64,000 nt of DNA, from NCBI GenBank assembly GCA_944368775.1, contig CALVXB010000011.1, forward strand, positions 1-64,000, written 5' to 3'. The DNA comes from an uncultured Clostridia bacterium (GTDB taxonomy: Bacteria; Bacillota; Clostridia; Christensenellales; Borkfalkiaceae). Below, one piece after another: positions 44,617 to 55,303 of this stretch (positions are counted from its first letter, which is position 1; every line of letters begins with the position of its first letter). Below the pieces are notes generated by a model. That model was not told where the DNA came from, did no database searches, and saw only the letters and a list, made by a program, of their open reading frames with translations. A program made the translations under genes and the position numbers.

Positions 44617-45351
44617 CTACCCGCGCGACTCCTTTTTGCCGTGCGAGAGCTTTTTGACGGAGGTGTGGTGCTCCTCCCCCGCGAGCAGCGCGAGGATGTT
44701 TTTGCGGTGCGCGAACCAGGTGAGGAAGCAGTCGAAGAGCAGCAGCAAAAAGACTGCGACGACGAAGGCGTTGGTCTCCTCCCCCGCGTAGCGCAGGCAG
44801 AAGAGGATGCCCTGCACCGCCGCGAGCAGCGACACGCCGAGCAGCGAGCCCATCGAGCCCCACTCGCTCGCCCAGATATAAAAGAGGGTGAGCACGAGGA
44901 TGCCGAGCACGACGAAGATCATCCACCAATACTCGCAGCAGAGGGCGAAGGCGAACATGCCCAGCGTGGAGGCGATGCCCTTGCCCCCCTTGAACTTCAT
45001 GGTGACGGGGTAGATGTGCCCGACGATGACGGAGACGCCGCACACATAGCGGGCGAGGTCGGAGACGAGCACGTCTGTGCCCGCGAACACATAGCCGCGA
45101 AAGATGAGGTAGGCGACGAGCACGGGCAGCCCGCCCTTGATCATATCCAAAAAGAGGGTGAGCGCGCCGATCTTGAGGCCGAATTGGCGGCTCATGTTCA
45201 TGGTGCCGGGGTTGCCGCTGCCCATGTGGCGGACGTCTTTATGCTTGATCTTGGAGATGAGCAGGGCGAAGTTGAAGCAGCCGATCAGGTAAGAGACGAC
45301 CGCCATCACGATGAACCAATACCAGATATCGGAAAATTGCAGCGTTTGCAT
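44617..45351 (-). CDS. plsY: Glycerol-3-phosphate acyltransferase PlsY
   Basis: 244 residues, polytopic. The three PlsY motifs are present: SYLIGCFNFA with GSGNPGTMNMSR, KFKGGKGIAST, and the later conserved segment. It transfers acyl groups from acyl-phosphate to glycerol-3-phosphate, the first step of phospholipid synthesis. It starts 10 nt after the der stop, so the two are co-transcribed; the usual next gene, gpsA, is not present. The C-terminal 30 residues form a soluble basic tail. Confidence 0.9.
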   Translation of the reverse strand: MQTLQFSDIWYWFIVMAVVSYLIGCFNFALLISKIKHKDVRHMGSGNPGTMNMSRQFGLKIGALTLFLDMIKGGLPVLVAYLIFRGYVFAGTDVLVSDLARYVCGVSVIVGHIYPVTMKFKGGKGIASTLGMFAFALCCEYWWMIFVVLGILVLTLFYIWASEWGSMGSLLGVSLLAAVQGILFCLRYAGEETNAFVVAVFLLLLFDCFLTWFAHRKNILALLAGEEHHTSVKKLSHGKKESRG

Positions 45352-45361
45352 GGCGCCCTCC

Positions 45362-46690
<1,329 letters not shown>

Positions 46691-46794
46691 TGCTTTTCTC
46701 TCCTTGGCGCGCTCGCGCCCTTTTTCTCTCGCGGCGGGGCATGCCCTGCGCGTTTCGCTTATGGCGGCACTTGCCGCCGCCCTTATCCACATCT

Positions 46795-46823
46795 ATTATA
46801 CAAGATTGCGCGCGGTTTGTAAA
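46795..46823 (-). promoter_or_regulatory. Promoter of der-plsY
   Basis: On the minus strand TTTACA (46818-46823) and TATAAT (46795-46800), 17-nt spacer. Confidence 0.75.
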
Positions 46824-46971
46824 GAAAAAACGCCGCCGCGCCCGCCTTTGCTCCCCTCTCCCCGCCGCACGCATTGCCCGCTCAATACGCCGCGGCGCGG
46901 CGCGCACACCGCGCCGGCACGCAAAAAGAAGGAGGCCCGCACGGCGAGCCCCCCCCTTCTTTCCCCGAGCC

Positions 46972-47277
46972 TTAAAACAGCCCGAGCACGGCGCTGACGA
47001 TGTACAGCGCGAGCGCGACGAAGAATACGATGGTCCACACCTTGCCGTGGGCGCGCGCGAACGCGTACGCGCCGAACACGATGCCCAGCAGCAGCGCGAC
47101 GTCCTTGATGAGCGCGAGCACGTCAAAAAAGGTACCGCTCACGTCGATCCCGAGCAGCGGCAGCAGGTTGTTGACGAAGATGAGCACCGCGGCGAGCACG
47201 AGCGCGATGTAGCAGCAGATGCGCACGAAGTCTGCCTTCGCCTGCCCTTCGGTGCGCTCCCTTCTCTTTCCGGCCAT
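46972..47277 (-). CDS. Small membrane protein (101 aa)
   Basis: Three hydrophobic helices (about residues 18-40, 50-72, 80-100) after a basic N-terminus (MAGKRRERTEGQAKADF). Not recognised. ATG 47277 follows GGAGG. It has its own promoter, and a GC hairpin after the stop (about 46927-46966) probably ends the transcript. Confidence 0.6.
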   Translation of the reverse strand: MAGKRRERTEGQAKADFVRICCYIALVLAAVLIFVNNLLPLLGIDVSGTFFDVLALIKDVALLLGIVFGAYAFARAHGKVWTIVFFVALALYIVSAVLGLF

Positions 47278-47304
47278 GACTGCACCTCCTGTTTTTTTGC
47301 GGGT

Positions 47305-47333
47305 ATTGTACCACTTTGCGGGCGGCAAGGCAA
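47305..47333 (-). promoter_or_regulatory. Promoter of the 101-aa membrane protein gene
   Basis: On the minus strand TTGCCT (47328-47333) and TACAAT (47305-47310), 17-nt spacer. Confidence 0.6.
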
Positions 47334-47461
47334 GCGCCCGCGCCGGCGCGCGCACATTTTGTTGCAAAAATATTTTGCCGCGTCGATGCCGAGCGATATA
47401 AAAGCGGCTGCGCCCGCCGTGCGGCGGGCGCAGCCGCGTTCACTTCCGTTTACAATTTAGC

Positions 47462-48025
47462 TCAATGTTCCTCTCCCTCTTGCGCACGGCGCGCCGAGGC
47501 CGCCGCATCTTCGGAAGCCGCGCGCGAAAGAACTTTGACGAGGCCGAGCCCAATCAGCTCTTCCGTCGTCCGGTAGTCGTACAGCGGCTCCTCCGCCACG
47601 TCCGGGCGGGGGAGCGCCCCGACGCCCGCGGCAGTTTCGAGCAGCGTCAGCGCGCTGCGCAGTCGCAGCCGCGAAACCAGCCGCACCATGAGCGGCGTCT
47701 TGGCGAAGCGCTTGAAGCGGGATACGTCTTCGACGCGGCGCTTGCTCTCCCCGCACGTGACGGGGTCGATCGCGAGCGCAATGCACAGCGTCTGCCCCTT
47801 GAACACCATCTGCGCGACCTGACGGCGGCGGATGTGCACATACACCTGCCGCCAGCCAAACGTCACCCGCATCTGCGGGCAGCTGCGCACGGCTGTCAGG
47901 ATCACGGTATAGTACGACTGCACCTCGGGCGACGCCTGGATCAGGCGCGCGTGAAAGCTGTAGTTATACCGCGTGAACTGAATCTTTTTGGGGAAAGGGT
48001 CTCCATTCCCTCTTTTGTGCTCCAT
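47462..48025 (-). CDS. Uncharacterised Clostridial domain protein (187 aa)
   Basis: The core (FTRYNYSFHARLIQASPEVQ, KGQTLCIALAIDP, then TPLMVRLVSRLRLRSALTLL) matches a domain I recall from many Clostridial proteins, often fused to zinc ribbons or membrane segments, of unknown function. Here it occurs alone with an acidic Ala-rich tail. No signal peptide. ATG 48025 follows AGGAGG. It lies downstream of the probable small RNA at 48182-48375. Confidence 0.6.
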   Translation of the reverse strand: MEHKRGNGDPFPKKIQFTRYNYSFHARLIQASPEVQSYYTVILTAVRSCPQMRVTFGWRQVYVHIRRRQVAQMVFKGQTLCIALAIDPVTCGESKRRVEDVSRFKRFAKTPLMVRLVSRLRLRSALTLLETAAGVGALPRPDVAEEPLYDYRTTEELIGLGLVKVLSRAASEDAAASARRAQEGEEH

Positions 48026-48181
48026 ATTTTCCTCCTATCTGCGGGCTGTACCTGAAATTAACAGCTTTCTGCATTTTTTTGCGCGGCGCCGCGGCGCGCT
48101 TCTCTCCCGTTCCGCAGATAGCCTCTGCCCGCGACATCGTGCGCGAAAGACAAAAATTTTCCTTTAAGTCCATAGCGTTTT

Positions 48182-48375
48182 AAAAAAATATAATATTGCG
48201 TTTTGCAATATACAAAGGCGCAAGAAAAGACTGCCGCGCTTTCGTGCTCAGTCGTCAGTCTTGCTTACGCTCAATTAAGTTAGTTTTGTAATATCTTGGA
48301 TCGTCGCTCCGTGTGCGAAAAATCGCCGAAAAATCGCCGCGCTGTTTCCACTTGCATGGAAAAATTTGGCAATTT
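48182..48375 (-). ncRNA. Probable terminated small RNA
   Basis: A consensus promoter (48382-48410) transcribes this segment, and a terminator hairpin (ATATTGC at 48093+100, that is 48193-48199, with GCAATAT at 48205-48211, then an AT-rich run ending in TTTTTTT) closes it about 180 nt later, well before the next start codon at 48025. Inside are a strong stem (GCAAGACTG with CAGTCTT...CTTGC) and a CGGCGATTTTT direct repeat. It contains no convincing reading frame. It may be an independent RNA or an attenuated leader of the 187-aa gene. Confidence 0.55.
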
Positions 48376-48381
48376 TCTACA

Positions 48382-48410
48382 TTATACCCTCTATTTCGCG
48401 ATTTGTCAAC
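48382..48410 (-). promoter_or_regulatory. Promoter of the small RNA
   Basis: On the minus strand TTGACA (48405-48410) and TATAAT (48382-48387), 17-nt spacer: full consensus. Confidence 0.85.
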
Positions 48411-48579
48411 AATTTCGTACCTTCACATAATAAAATTATAAATACCCATACCCCCTCCCCCGCATACTGAGGCAAACAATGCTGAAATGACGACTTTTGT
48501 TGCGCCCGCCGCCCCGCACCCTGCGCCCGCCTGCGCCCATCCTCCTCCTGCCGCCGCGCGGCACCGCTGCTTTCGCGGC

Positions 48580-48616
48580 AAAAAAATAGCGGCAGCCGGC
48601 AAAGCCGACCGCCGCT
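48580..48616 (-). terminator. Terminator of the rhamnose operon
   Basis: On the minus strand AGCGGCGGTCGGC, TTT, GCCGGCTGCCGCT, then ATTTTTTT. One internal mismatch. Confidence 0.8.
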
Positions 48617-48638
48617 AAGGAAACGGAGAATGAGCAAA

Positions 48639-49787
48639 TTAGAGAAGTTCTTTGTAGAGGGCGATGATGTCCTCTTTGGTGGGATCCTTCGGGTTGCCGG
48701 GGCGGCAGGCGTCGTCCATCGCGGACTGCGCGAGGAAGTCGATGTCCTCCTCCTTGACGATACCCTTGAGGTTTTCGGGAATGCCGACGTCTTTGGAGAG
48801 CTGCGCGACTGCGTCGCAGGCGGCGGCGCGGGCCTCTTCGAGGGTCATGGCGTCGACGCCCTGTACGCCCATCGCCTTGGCGATGTCGCGGTACTTTTCG
48901 CCGGTGGCGTCTGCGTTATAGCGCATGACGGTGGGCAGCAGGATGGCGTTTGCGACGCCGTGCGGCGTGTCGTACACCGCGCCGAGGGCGTGCGCCATCG
49001 AGTGGACGATGCCCAGGCCGACGTTGGAGAAGCCCATGCCCGCGACGTACTGCCCGAGGGCCATGCCCTCGCGGCCTTCCGGCTCGCCCTTGACCGCCGA
49101 GCGCAGCGAGCGGGAGATGATCTCGATCGCCTTGAGGTGGAACATATCCGTCATTTCCCATGCCGCCTTGGTGATGTAGCCCTCGATGGCGTGGGTGAGC
49201 GCGTCCATACCCGTCGCGGCGGTCAACCCCTTGGGCATGGTGCTCATCATGTCGCTGTCGATGACGGCGACGACGGGGATGTCGTGCACGTCGACGCAGA
49301 CGAACTTGCGCTTCTTTTCGACGTCGGTGATGACGTAGTTGATGGTCACTTCTGCCGCGGTGCCCGCCGTCGTCGGGACGGCGATGATGGGCACGCTCGG
49401 CTTTTCGGTGGGCGCGACGCCCTCGAGCGAGCGCACGTCTTCAAACGCGGGGTTGGCGATGATGATGCCGATCGCCTTGGCGGTGTCCATCGAGGAGCCG
49501 CCGCCGATGGCGATGATGTAGTCTGCACCGCTGTCCTTGAATGCGGCGACGCCCGTCTGCACGTTCTCGATGGTGGGATTGGGCTTGATGTTCGAGTACA
49601 GCTCGTAGTCGAGCCCCGCCTCTTTGAGGACGTCGAGCACCTTGTCCGTCACCTTGAACTTGACGAGATCGGGGTCGGAGCAGACGAACGCCTTGGTCAG
49701 GCCGCGCCCCTTGACTTCTGCGGGGATCTCGCGGATCGCGCCCGCACCGTGGTAGCTGGTTTCATTCAGCACGATTCTGTTTGCCAT
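48639..49787 (-). CDS. fucO: Lactaldehyde reductase (iron-dependent alcohol dehydrogenase)
   Basis: 382 residues, full length. NAD-binding GGGSSMDTAKAIG and the iron-binding His cluster (DALTHAIEGY, HSMAHALGAVYDTPHG) are conserved as in FucO. It reduces L-lactaldehyde from rhamnulose-1-phosphate cleavage to (S)-1,2-propanediol, regenerating NAD. It is the last gene of the rhamnose operon. Confidence 0.9.
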   Translation of the reverse strand: MANRIVLNETSYHGAGAIREIPAEVKGRGLTKAFVCSDPDLVKFKVTDKVLDVLKEAGLDYELYSNIKPNPTIENVQTGVAAFKDSGADYIIAIGGGSSMDTAKAIGIIIANPAFEDVRSLEGVAPTEKPSVPIIAVPTTAGTAAEVTINYVITDVEKKRKFVCVDVHDIPVVAVIDSDMMSTMPKGLTAATGMDALTHAIEGYITKAAWEMTDMFHLKAIEIISRSLRSAVKGEPEGREGMALGQYVAGMGFSNVGLGIVHSMAHALGAVYDTPHGVANAILLPTVMRYNADATGEKYRDIAKAMGVQGVDAMTLEEARAAACDAVAQLSKDVGIPENLKGIVKEEDIDFLAQSAMDDACRPGNPKDPTKEDIIALYKELL

Positions 49788-49838
49788 TGTTTTACTCTCC
49801 TTACCTTGGTTGATTTTATCTTGCAGCGCGGCGGCAGC

Positions 49839-51788
49839 TCATTCGAGAGCGGGCTTGCCGTTGCGCTCGCGGATCGCATTGAATTCGGCGAGGACGCGCG
49901 CTTCGCGCTCCTTGGCGGCCTGTGCGGCGGCGGCTTCTTTGCGCGCGAGCTCTGCCTTCTGTTCGTCGCTCAGCGCGGCATATTTTTCCGCCTTTTCCGC
50001 TTCGGCGGCTGCCTTCTTTGCTTCGGCCGCGGCCTGCTTTTCTGCCTGCTTTGCCTGCGCTTCGGCGCGCTTGGCTTCGTAGGCGGCCAGCTCTTTGTTA
50101 AAGTCGAGGCCCTTCTTTTCGCAGTTCTTCTTCAGCTCGGCGATGCGCGCTTCTTCGCTGGCGCGCTCCGCATCTGCCTCTTCGAGGCGCAGCTTTTCGG
50201 CGGGATCGACGTACGCGACGCCCTCCGCCGCGGCCTTGGCCTTCTGATCCATGACGATGGCGCGCTTATCGAGTGCGGAGAACTTCTCCACGCCCATGAA
50301 GATGAAGATGACGAAGATGAGCGCGTAGCAGATGGTCTCGCCGCCGATGAACACCCACTTCATACCTTCCTGAATGGCGGGAGAGGAGACGATGCCCGCT
50401 TCCGCATTGTAGCCGGTGGCGTTGAGCACGACGTTGAGCACGCCGGTGGCGATGCCCGTCATGCCCGCCATGATGGCGCCGTAGATGGTCATGGTGAAGC
50501 CGTCTGTACGGAAGCCGTGCACCGCTTCCTGATGGTCGAGCACGTCGGCGAGCAGCGCGAGCGAGAGGTACATCGCGGGCGTGGAACCGAGCGCCTTGAT
50601 GACGAAGGAGGTCACGACGAGCGGGAAGTTGGTCGGGTCGATGAAGCCGATCGCGCCTCCCAGCGCCGAAACGATGGCGCCGAACAGGATGGCGCGCGCC
50701 TTGCCGATCTTATTGGACAGCGGCCAGGCGATGACCATGCCGATGGCCGTCGGGATGGCGCCGATGATGGAGAGGGTTCCCGAGAAGGAGCCGCCGATAT
50801 CCGTCGAGTGGCCGATCGTCCCGCTGGGGAGGGTGCCCTCGAACAGCGCCGTGCAGTAGTACAGCTGCGACACGTTTTTCAGCATGCCGCCCAGCTGGTA
50901 CAGGAAGAAGAAGATGATGATGATCCACCAGAATTTATCCGAGAAGCAGACTTTGAGCTGCTTGGAGACGGGCTCCGCCTTCTTCCGCACGTTGAGCAGC
51001 TTGTTCGCGAAGGACTCTTCGGTGATGCGCTCGCGGGTGAAGAAGTACTCGACGAGCACGCCGACCGCCGTGATGACGATGAGCGCGAGCACGAACACGC
51101 GCCATGCGTTCTGCGAGGCGACGACGTCCGTGACGCCGTTGTCGTCGGTGACGAACAGGAAGCCGATGAAGAAGGGCAGGATCATCGAGCAAAGGCCCAT
51201 CGCGGCGAGCGCCGTCGCGTTGGAGATGGTGGCCAGCAGCGAGCGGTCTTTGCTGTTGCGCGTCGAGAGATTGACGAGCGCCGCGTGGGAGGTATAGTAG
51301 AAGGGATAGGCGATCGCGAACCACAGGTTGTAGCCGACGGCGAGCATGACCAGCGTAATGATCTGCGCCGAGTCGTTCTCTGCGAGGCCCTCTGCCCCGG
51401 GCGCAAAGGTAAACAATATGAGCAGCGCGAGGATGCTCAGCGGCACGGAGACGAGCAGCAGCGGGCGCGCCTTGCCGGCCTTCGTCCGGCAGCGGTCCAT
51501 CAACCTGCCGACGACGATGTTGCCGAGCACCACGAAGATGACCGAGATGACGGGCAGCAGCGTGAAGAAGGTCGGCGCCCACGTGTTGAGACCCAACACG
51601 TTGGTCATGTACATGTTCAGGTAGTTGGACAGGATGGAGTTTGCCAGCAGCGCGAGCGTAGGCCCGATAAAGTAGCCGAGGCCGCCCTCCGGCAGGATCT
51701 TGACGTTTGCAGATTTGACCTTGGTCGAGAGCAAGGGGCTCTCGAATATGGACTTTTTCTGCTTCGCGTCATCGGTTGCAGCAGACAT
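49839..51788 (-). CDS. GPH-family sugar:cation symporter with long charged C-terminal tail
   Basis: 649 residues. About 500 residues form 12 transmembrane helices of the GPH (MelB/YicJ) type, including GYFIGPTLALLANSILSNYL and the cytosolic loop GRLMDRCRTKAGKARPLLL. The place between rhaD and fucO points to L-rhamnose or a rhamnosyl oligosaccharide as substrate (inference). Unusually, a 140-residue cytoplasmic tail follows, mostly Ala/Glu/Lys (AEAQAKQAEKQAAAEAKKAA), predicted as a long single helix or coiled coil. Such a tail is not a normal part of the family. Confidence 0.8.
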   Translation of the reverse strand: MSAATDDAKQKKSIFESPLLSTKVKSANVKILPEGGLGYFIGPTLALLANSILSNYLNMYMTNVLGLNTWAPTFFTLLPVISVIFVVLGNIVVGRLMDRCRTKAGKARPLLLVSVPLSILALLILFTFAPGAEGLAENDSAQIITLVMLAVGYNLWFAIAYPFYYTSHAALVNLSTRNSKDRSLLATISNATALAAMGLCSMILPFFIGFLFVTDDNGVTDVVASQNAWRVFVLALIVITAVGVLVEYFFTRERITEESFANKLLNVRKKAEPVSKQLKVCFSDKFWWIIIIFFFLYQLGGMLKNVSQLYYCTALFEGTLPSGTIGHSTDIGGSFSGTLSIIGAIPTAIGMVIAWPLSNKIGKARAILFGAIVSALGGAIGFIDPTNFPLVVTSFVIKALGSTPAMYLSLALLADVLDHQEAVHGFRTDGFTMTIYGAIMAGMTGIATGVLNVVLNATGYNAEAGIVSSPAIQEGMKWVFIGGETICYALIFVIFIFMGVEKFSALDKRAIVMDQKAKAAAEGVAYVDPAEKLRLEEADAERASEEARIAELKKNCEKKGLDFNKELAAYEAKRAEAQAKQAEKQAAAEAKKAAAEAEKAEKYAALSDEQKAELARKEAAAAQAAKEREARVLAEFNAIRERNGKPALE

Positions 51789-51828
51789 TCAGTTTTACCC
51801 TCCTTAAAATATATTGATTTTTTATCGC

Positions 51829-52692
51829 TTACAGATCGAGAAAATCTCTGCGATATTTTTCCACTTTGAACAGCTCGAGCAGCTTGAGCATATCCGCGTC
51901 TTTGATGGTATTGATGCGGGGCAGATGCGCGGTAAGCATATAGATCTGCGCCGCCTTTTCCACCGTTTCGATCAGGCCGAAGGTCTCGTCGAGCGACTTG
52001 CCAGCGCCGTAGATGCCGTGCATCGCCCAGACGACGAGGCGGAACTCCTCCATCTTTTTGGCGGTCGCTTCGCCGATCTCGCTCGTGCCGCACAGCATCC
52101 AGGGCAGCACGCCGACCCCCTCGGGGAATACGACGATGCACTCGGTGCACATCTCCCACAGCGTGTGCGTGAACTTCTTTTCGTCAAGCTCGTGCACGAA
52201 ATTCATCGCCAGCGTGTTGGTCGGGTGCGAATGGATGACGACGCGGTTTTCGGGATCCACCTTCAGGCGGGCGATGTGGCTCATCATGTGGGCGGGGAAC
52301 TCGCTCGTCGGGCGGCCGCCGTCCTTATAGCCCCACAAGAGCTCGATGTTTTTGCCGTCTTTTGCGATGCGCACGACGCCGAGGTTGGTCTCGGGGTCCC
52401 CTTCTACGTTCTTGAAGTACTTGCCCGTGCCCGTGACGATGAAGTACTTGCCGATGAGGGGCGAAATGTCGAAGTTGACGGCGTTCACCCCCATGAGCGG
52501 GATGGTGCGGATCACCTTGTTCAGGTCGAGATAGGCGGCGACCTCCTCTTCGCGCAGCAGGTAGCTGATGTTGCCGCCGTTGCGCTCGTCCCAGCCGAGG
52601 CGGTACATATTGGAAGCGGTCGCGCACATTTCGCGCAGGAAGGGAGCCTGAAAGATATCTCCCCGTTCCTTTTGATCAGCAGTTTTAGTCAT
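51829..52692 (-). CDS. rhaD: Rhamnulose-1-phosphate aldolase
   Basis: 287 residues. Class II aldolase with NGGNISYLL, HSHPTNTLAM (zinc His pair) and WAMHGIYGAGKSLDE (third His). It splits L-rhamnulose-1-phosphate into DHAP and L-lactaldehyde. Its ATG overlaps the rhaA stop by one base (TAATG). Confidence 0.93.
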   Translation of the reverse strand: MTKTADQKERGDIFQAPFLREMCATASNMYRLGWDERNGGNISYLLREEEVAAYLDLNKVIRTIPLMGVNAVNFDISPLIGKYFIVTGTGKYFKNVEGDPETNLGVVRIAKDGKNIELLWGYKDGGRPTSEFPAHMMSHIARLKVDPENRVVIHSHPTNTLAMNFVHELDEKKFTHTLWEMCTECIVVFPEGVGVLPWMLCGTSEIGEATAKKMEEFRLVVWAMHGIYGAGKSLDETFGLIETVEKAAQIYMLTAHLPRINTIKDADMLKLLELFKVEKYRRDFLDL

Positions 52693-53936
52693 TATTCTGT
52701 TCTCTCCTTGAGGATGGATTTTTCGTATTGTTTGATCTCGCTCAGGTAATCTTCGGACAGCCCTTCGCGCGAGAGATACTCCTTCCACACCGCGCCGAAG
52801 GGCATGTCCTTGACTTCTTCTTGCGCGACCATCAGATCGGTGAACGCGGCTGCATCCTGCAGGGCGCGCAGCTTGTCGTTGGGGATGAGCAGCGCGTACA
52901 GCAGCGCCTTTTGCATGGCGCGCTGGCCGGTCACCCACGCGGACAGGCGGTTGATGGAGGCGTCGAAGTAGTCGAGCCCGATCATGACCTTATCCGTCGC
53001 GTCGTTGCGAACGATCTCTTTGGCGATCTCTTTGAGTTCGTCTTCGAAGAGCACGACGTGGTCGCTGTCCCAGCGCACGCCGCGCGTGACGTGCAGCGCG
53101 ACCTTGTCGTAAAAGGCGAGCAGCGCGGGGATCTTGTCCGAAACGTATTCGAGCGGATGGTAGTGCCCGTTGTCGAGCAGGCAGCAGATATCGTTTTTGG
53201 CGGCGTAGTTCTGGTAGAACTCGTTGGAGCCGACGGTGTAGCTTTCGACGCCGATGCCGAACACCTTGCTCTCCACCGCGACGACGACTTTGCTCCTGTC
53301 GTACCCGCAGGCGAGGATCTTATCGAGGCTGTCTTTGAGGCGCAGGCGGGGGGTCAGGCGGTCGGCGGGGACGTCTTTGAAGCCGTCCGGGATCCAGATG
53401 TTGACCATGCAGGGGGAGCCGAAGGCGTCTGCAAAGGACTCGGCGATCTTTAAGCAGGCGATGCCGTGATCCACCCAGAACTTGCGGATATTTTCGTCCG
53501 GCGAGGAGAGGGTGAGGCCGTCCTTCACGTTTTTATGCGAAAAGTAGGTGGGGTTGAAGTCGATGCCGGCGATGCCGATTTCTTTGGCGAACTGCACCCA
53601 CGGCGCGAAGTGCTCGGGGCGGTAGGCGTCGCGGTCCACATTTTCGCCGTTCAGAACGGCGTAGCTGGCGTGCAGGTTGAGGCGCTTTTTGCCGGGCATC
53701 AGCGAGAACGCCTTTTTGATGTCGGCGGTCAGCTCGGCAAAGTCGCGCGCGCGGCCGGGGTAGTTGCCCGTCGTCTGGATGCCGCCCGAAAGGGAGCCGC
53801 CGCCGTCTAAACCGATGACGTCGTCCCCCTGCCAGCAGTGCACGGACACGGGGATCTCCTTCAAACGGCCGATCGCCGCCTCAGTATCGACGCCCGATGC
53901 GGCGTATTCCTTGGCGGCAAGTTCGTAAGCTGTCAT
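52692..53936 (-). CDS. rhaA: L-rhamnose isomerase
   Basis: 414 residues. IPVSVHCWQGDDV, GGIQTTGNYPG, NLHASY and the metal site region (DNGHYHPLE, SDHVV) are characteristic. It converts L-rhamnose to L-rhamnulose. It overlaps rhaB by ATGA. Confidence 0.95.
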   Translation of the reverse strand: MTAYELAAKEYAASGVDTEAAIGRLKEIPVSVHCWQGDDVIGLDGGGSLSGGIQTTGNYPGRARDFAELTADIKKAFSLMPGKKRLNLHASYAVLNGENVDRDAYRPEHFAPWVQFAKEIGIAGIDFNPTYFSHKNVKDGLTLSSPDENIRKFWVDHGIACLKIAESFADAFGSPCMVNIWIPDGFKDVPADRLTPRLRLKDSLDKILACGYDRSKVVVAVESKVFGIGVESYTVGSNEFYQNYAAKNDICCLLDNGHYHPLEYVSDKIPALLAFYDKVALHVTRGVRWDSDHVVLFEDELKEIAKEIVRNDATDKVMIGLDYFDASINRLSAWVTGQRAMQKALLYALLIPNDKLRALQDAAAFTDLMVAQEEVKDMPFGAVWKEYLSREGLSEDYLSEIKQYEKSILKERTE

Positions 53937-55303
53937 ATCTGGACCTCCTGAATGTCAAAAGAATTTCTTATGATATCGCGCGCGGCGGCGACATCTTCGA
54001 TCTCGCCCGCGCCGATCATCTGCATGATCATGTTGCCGATCGCCGTGGCCTCGACCGGCCCGGTGACGACGCGCTTGCCCGTCGCCTCTGCGGTCAGGCC
54101 GTTGAGCAGCCCGTCGCGGCTGCCGCCGCCGATGATGTGGATGCTGCCGAAGGACGCGCCCGTGTTGGCCTCGAGCTCGTCGACCGCCTGTTTGTAGCTG
54201 AGCGCAAGGCTGTCGTAGATGGTGCGCACGACCTCCGCCGCGTCCGGCGCGCAGCCGGACGCCGCGCACACTTCCGCCATCATGCTCACGGGCGAGAGGA
54301 AGCGCTCGTCGTTGACGTCGACGACGTACTTTTTCTGTTTTCCGCGCGCCATCTCGATCATCTCGGGGAAGGTGGTGCCCAGCTCCTTGCGCACGCTCTG
54401 CAGCATCCACAGCCCCATGATATTTTTCTGATAGCGGAAGGTGTGGCGGATGCTGCCTTCATTCGAATAATTGGCGGCGCGGCTGCCCTCGTCGGTGCGG
54501 GCGAACGTCTGCTCGACGCCGAGCAGCGACCATGTGCCCGAAGAGATGTACGGCTCGCCGAAGGCGACGGGCGCGGCGAGCACCGCAGACGCCGTGTCGT
54601 GCGTGGCGGGCAGCAGCACCGTCGCGTTGTAGCCGACTTTTTTGGCGATGTCCGCTTTGAGGCCGCCGACGACGGTGCCCGGCTGCGAGAGCGGGCGGAA
54701 CAATTTGCGGTCATACCCGAGGGCGGCGACGATCTCGTCGTCCCACTCGTGCGTCTTTGCGTTGACCATGCCCGTCGAGGTGGCGTTGGTGTACTCCTGC
54801 CGCCGCACGCCCGTCAGGCAGTAATTCAAATAATCGGGCAGCATCAAAAAGTCTGCCGCGCCCTCCAGCTTGCCGCTCAGTTTGTCGGCATACAGCTGGT
54901 AGACGGTATTGAAGGGCTGGTATTGGATGCCCGTGCGCTCGTACAGTTTGGCGAAGGGCAAGACTTCGTGCACCCGCTCGGCGGCGCGCTGCGTGCGCCC
55001 GTCGCGGTAGGAGAAGATGTCGCCGATGATGCGCCCCCTGCCGTCGAGCAGCGCGTAGTCGACCGCCCAGGTATCGATGCCGATGTAGTCGGGCTTATAC
55101 CCCTGCTCGGCGGCGGAACGCAGGCCATTGACCACCTCCCGCTCCAGCCGCGCAGCGTTCCACATGAGGTGCCCGCCCCGCTGCTCCGCTCCGTTGGCGA
55201 AGCGGTACACTTCTTCAAGCTTCAGCGTGCCGCCGTCCAGCCAGCCGACGATGTGCCGCCCGGACGACGCGCCGATATCGATCGCTAAGTAACACTTTTT
55301 CAT
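53933..55303 (-). CDS. rhaB: Rhamnulokinase
   Basis: 456 residues. FGGY-family kinase with AIDIGASSGRHIVGWL (phosphate 1), GIDTWAVDYALLD, LPATHDTASAVLA and HIIGGGSRDGLLNGLTA (adenosine motif). It phosphorylates L-rhamnulose. ATG 55303 overlaps the stop of the GH78 gene as ATGA; the GTG three codons upstream is less likely. Confidence 0.95.
   Translation of the reverse strand: MKKCYLAIDIGASSGRHIVGWLDGGTLKLEEVYRFANGAEQRGGHLMWNAARLEREVVNGLRSAAEQGYKPDYIGIDTWAVDYALLDGRGRIIGDIFSYRDGRTQRAAERVHEVLPFAKLYERTGIQYQPFNTVYQLYADKLSGKLEGAADFLMLPDYLNYCLTGVRRQEYTNATSTGMVNAKTHEWDDEIVAALGYDRKLFRPLSQPGTVVGGLKADIAKKVGYNATVLLPATHDTASAVLAAPVAFGEPYISSGTWSLLGVEQTFARTDEGSRAANYSNEGSIRHTFRYQKNIMGLWMLQSVRKELGTTFPEMIEMARGKQKKYVVDVNDERFLSPVSMMAEVCAASGCAPDAAEVVRTIYDSLALSYKQAVDELEANTGASFGSIHIIGGGSRDGLLNGLTAEATGKRVVTGPVEATAIGNMIMQMIGAGEIEDVAAARDIIRNSFDIQEVQI

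Noticed and set aside
46783..46791. DnaA box TTATCCACA upstream of der
   Set aside because: A single isolated match near a housekeeping promoter, no cluster of boxes or replication genes; likely chance.
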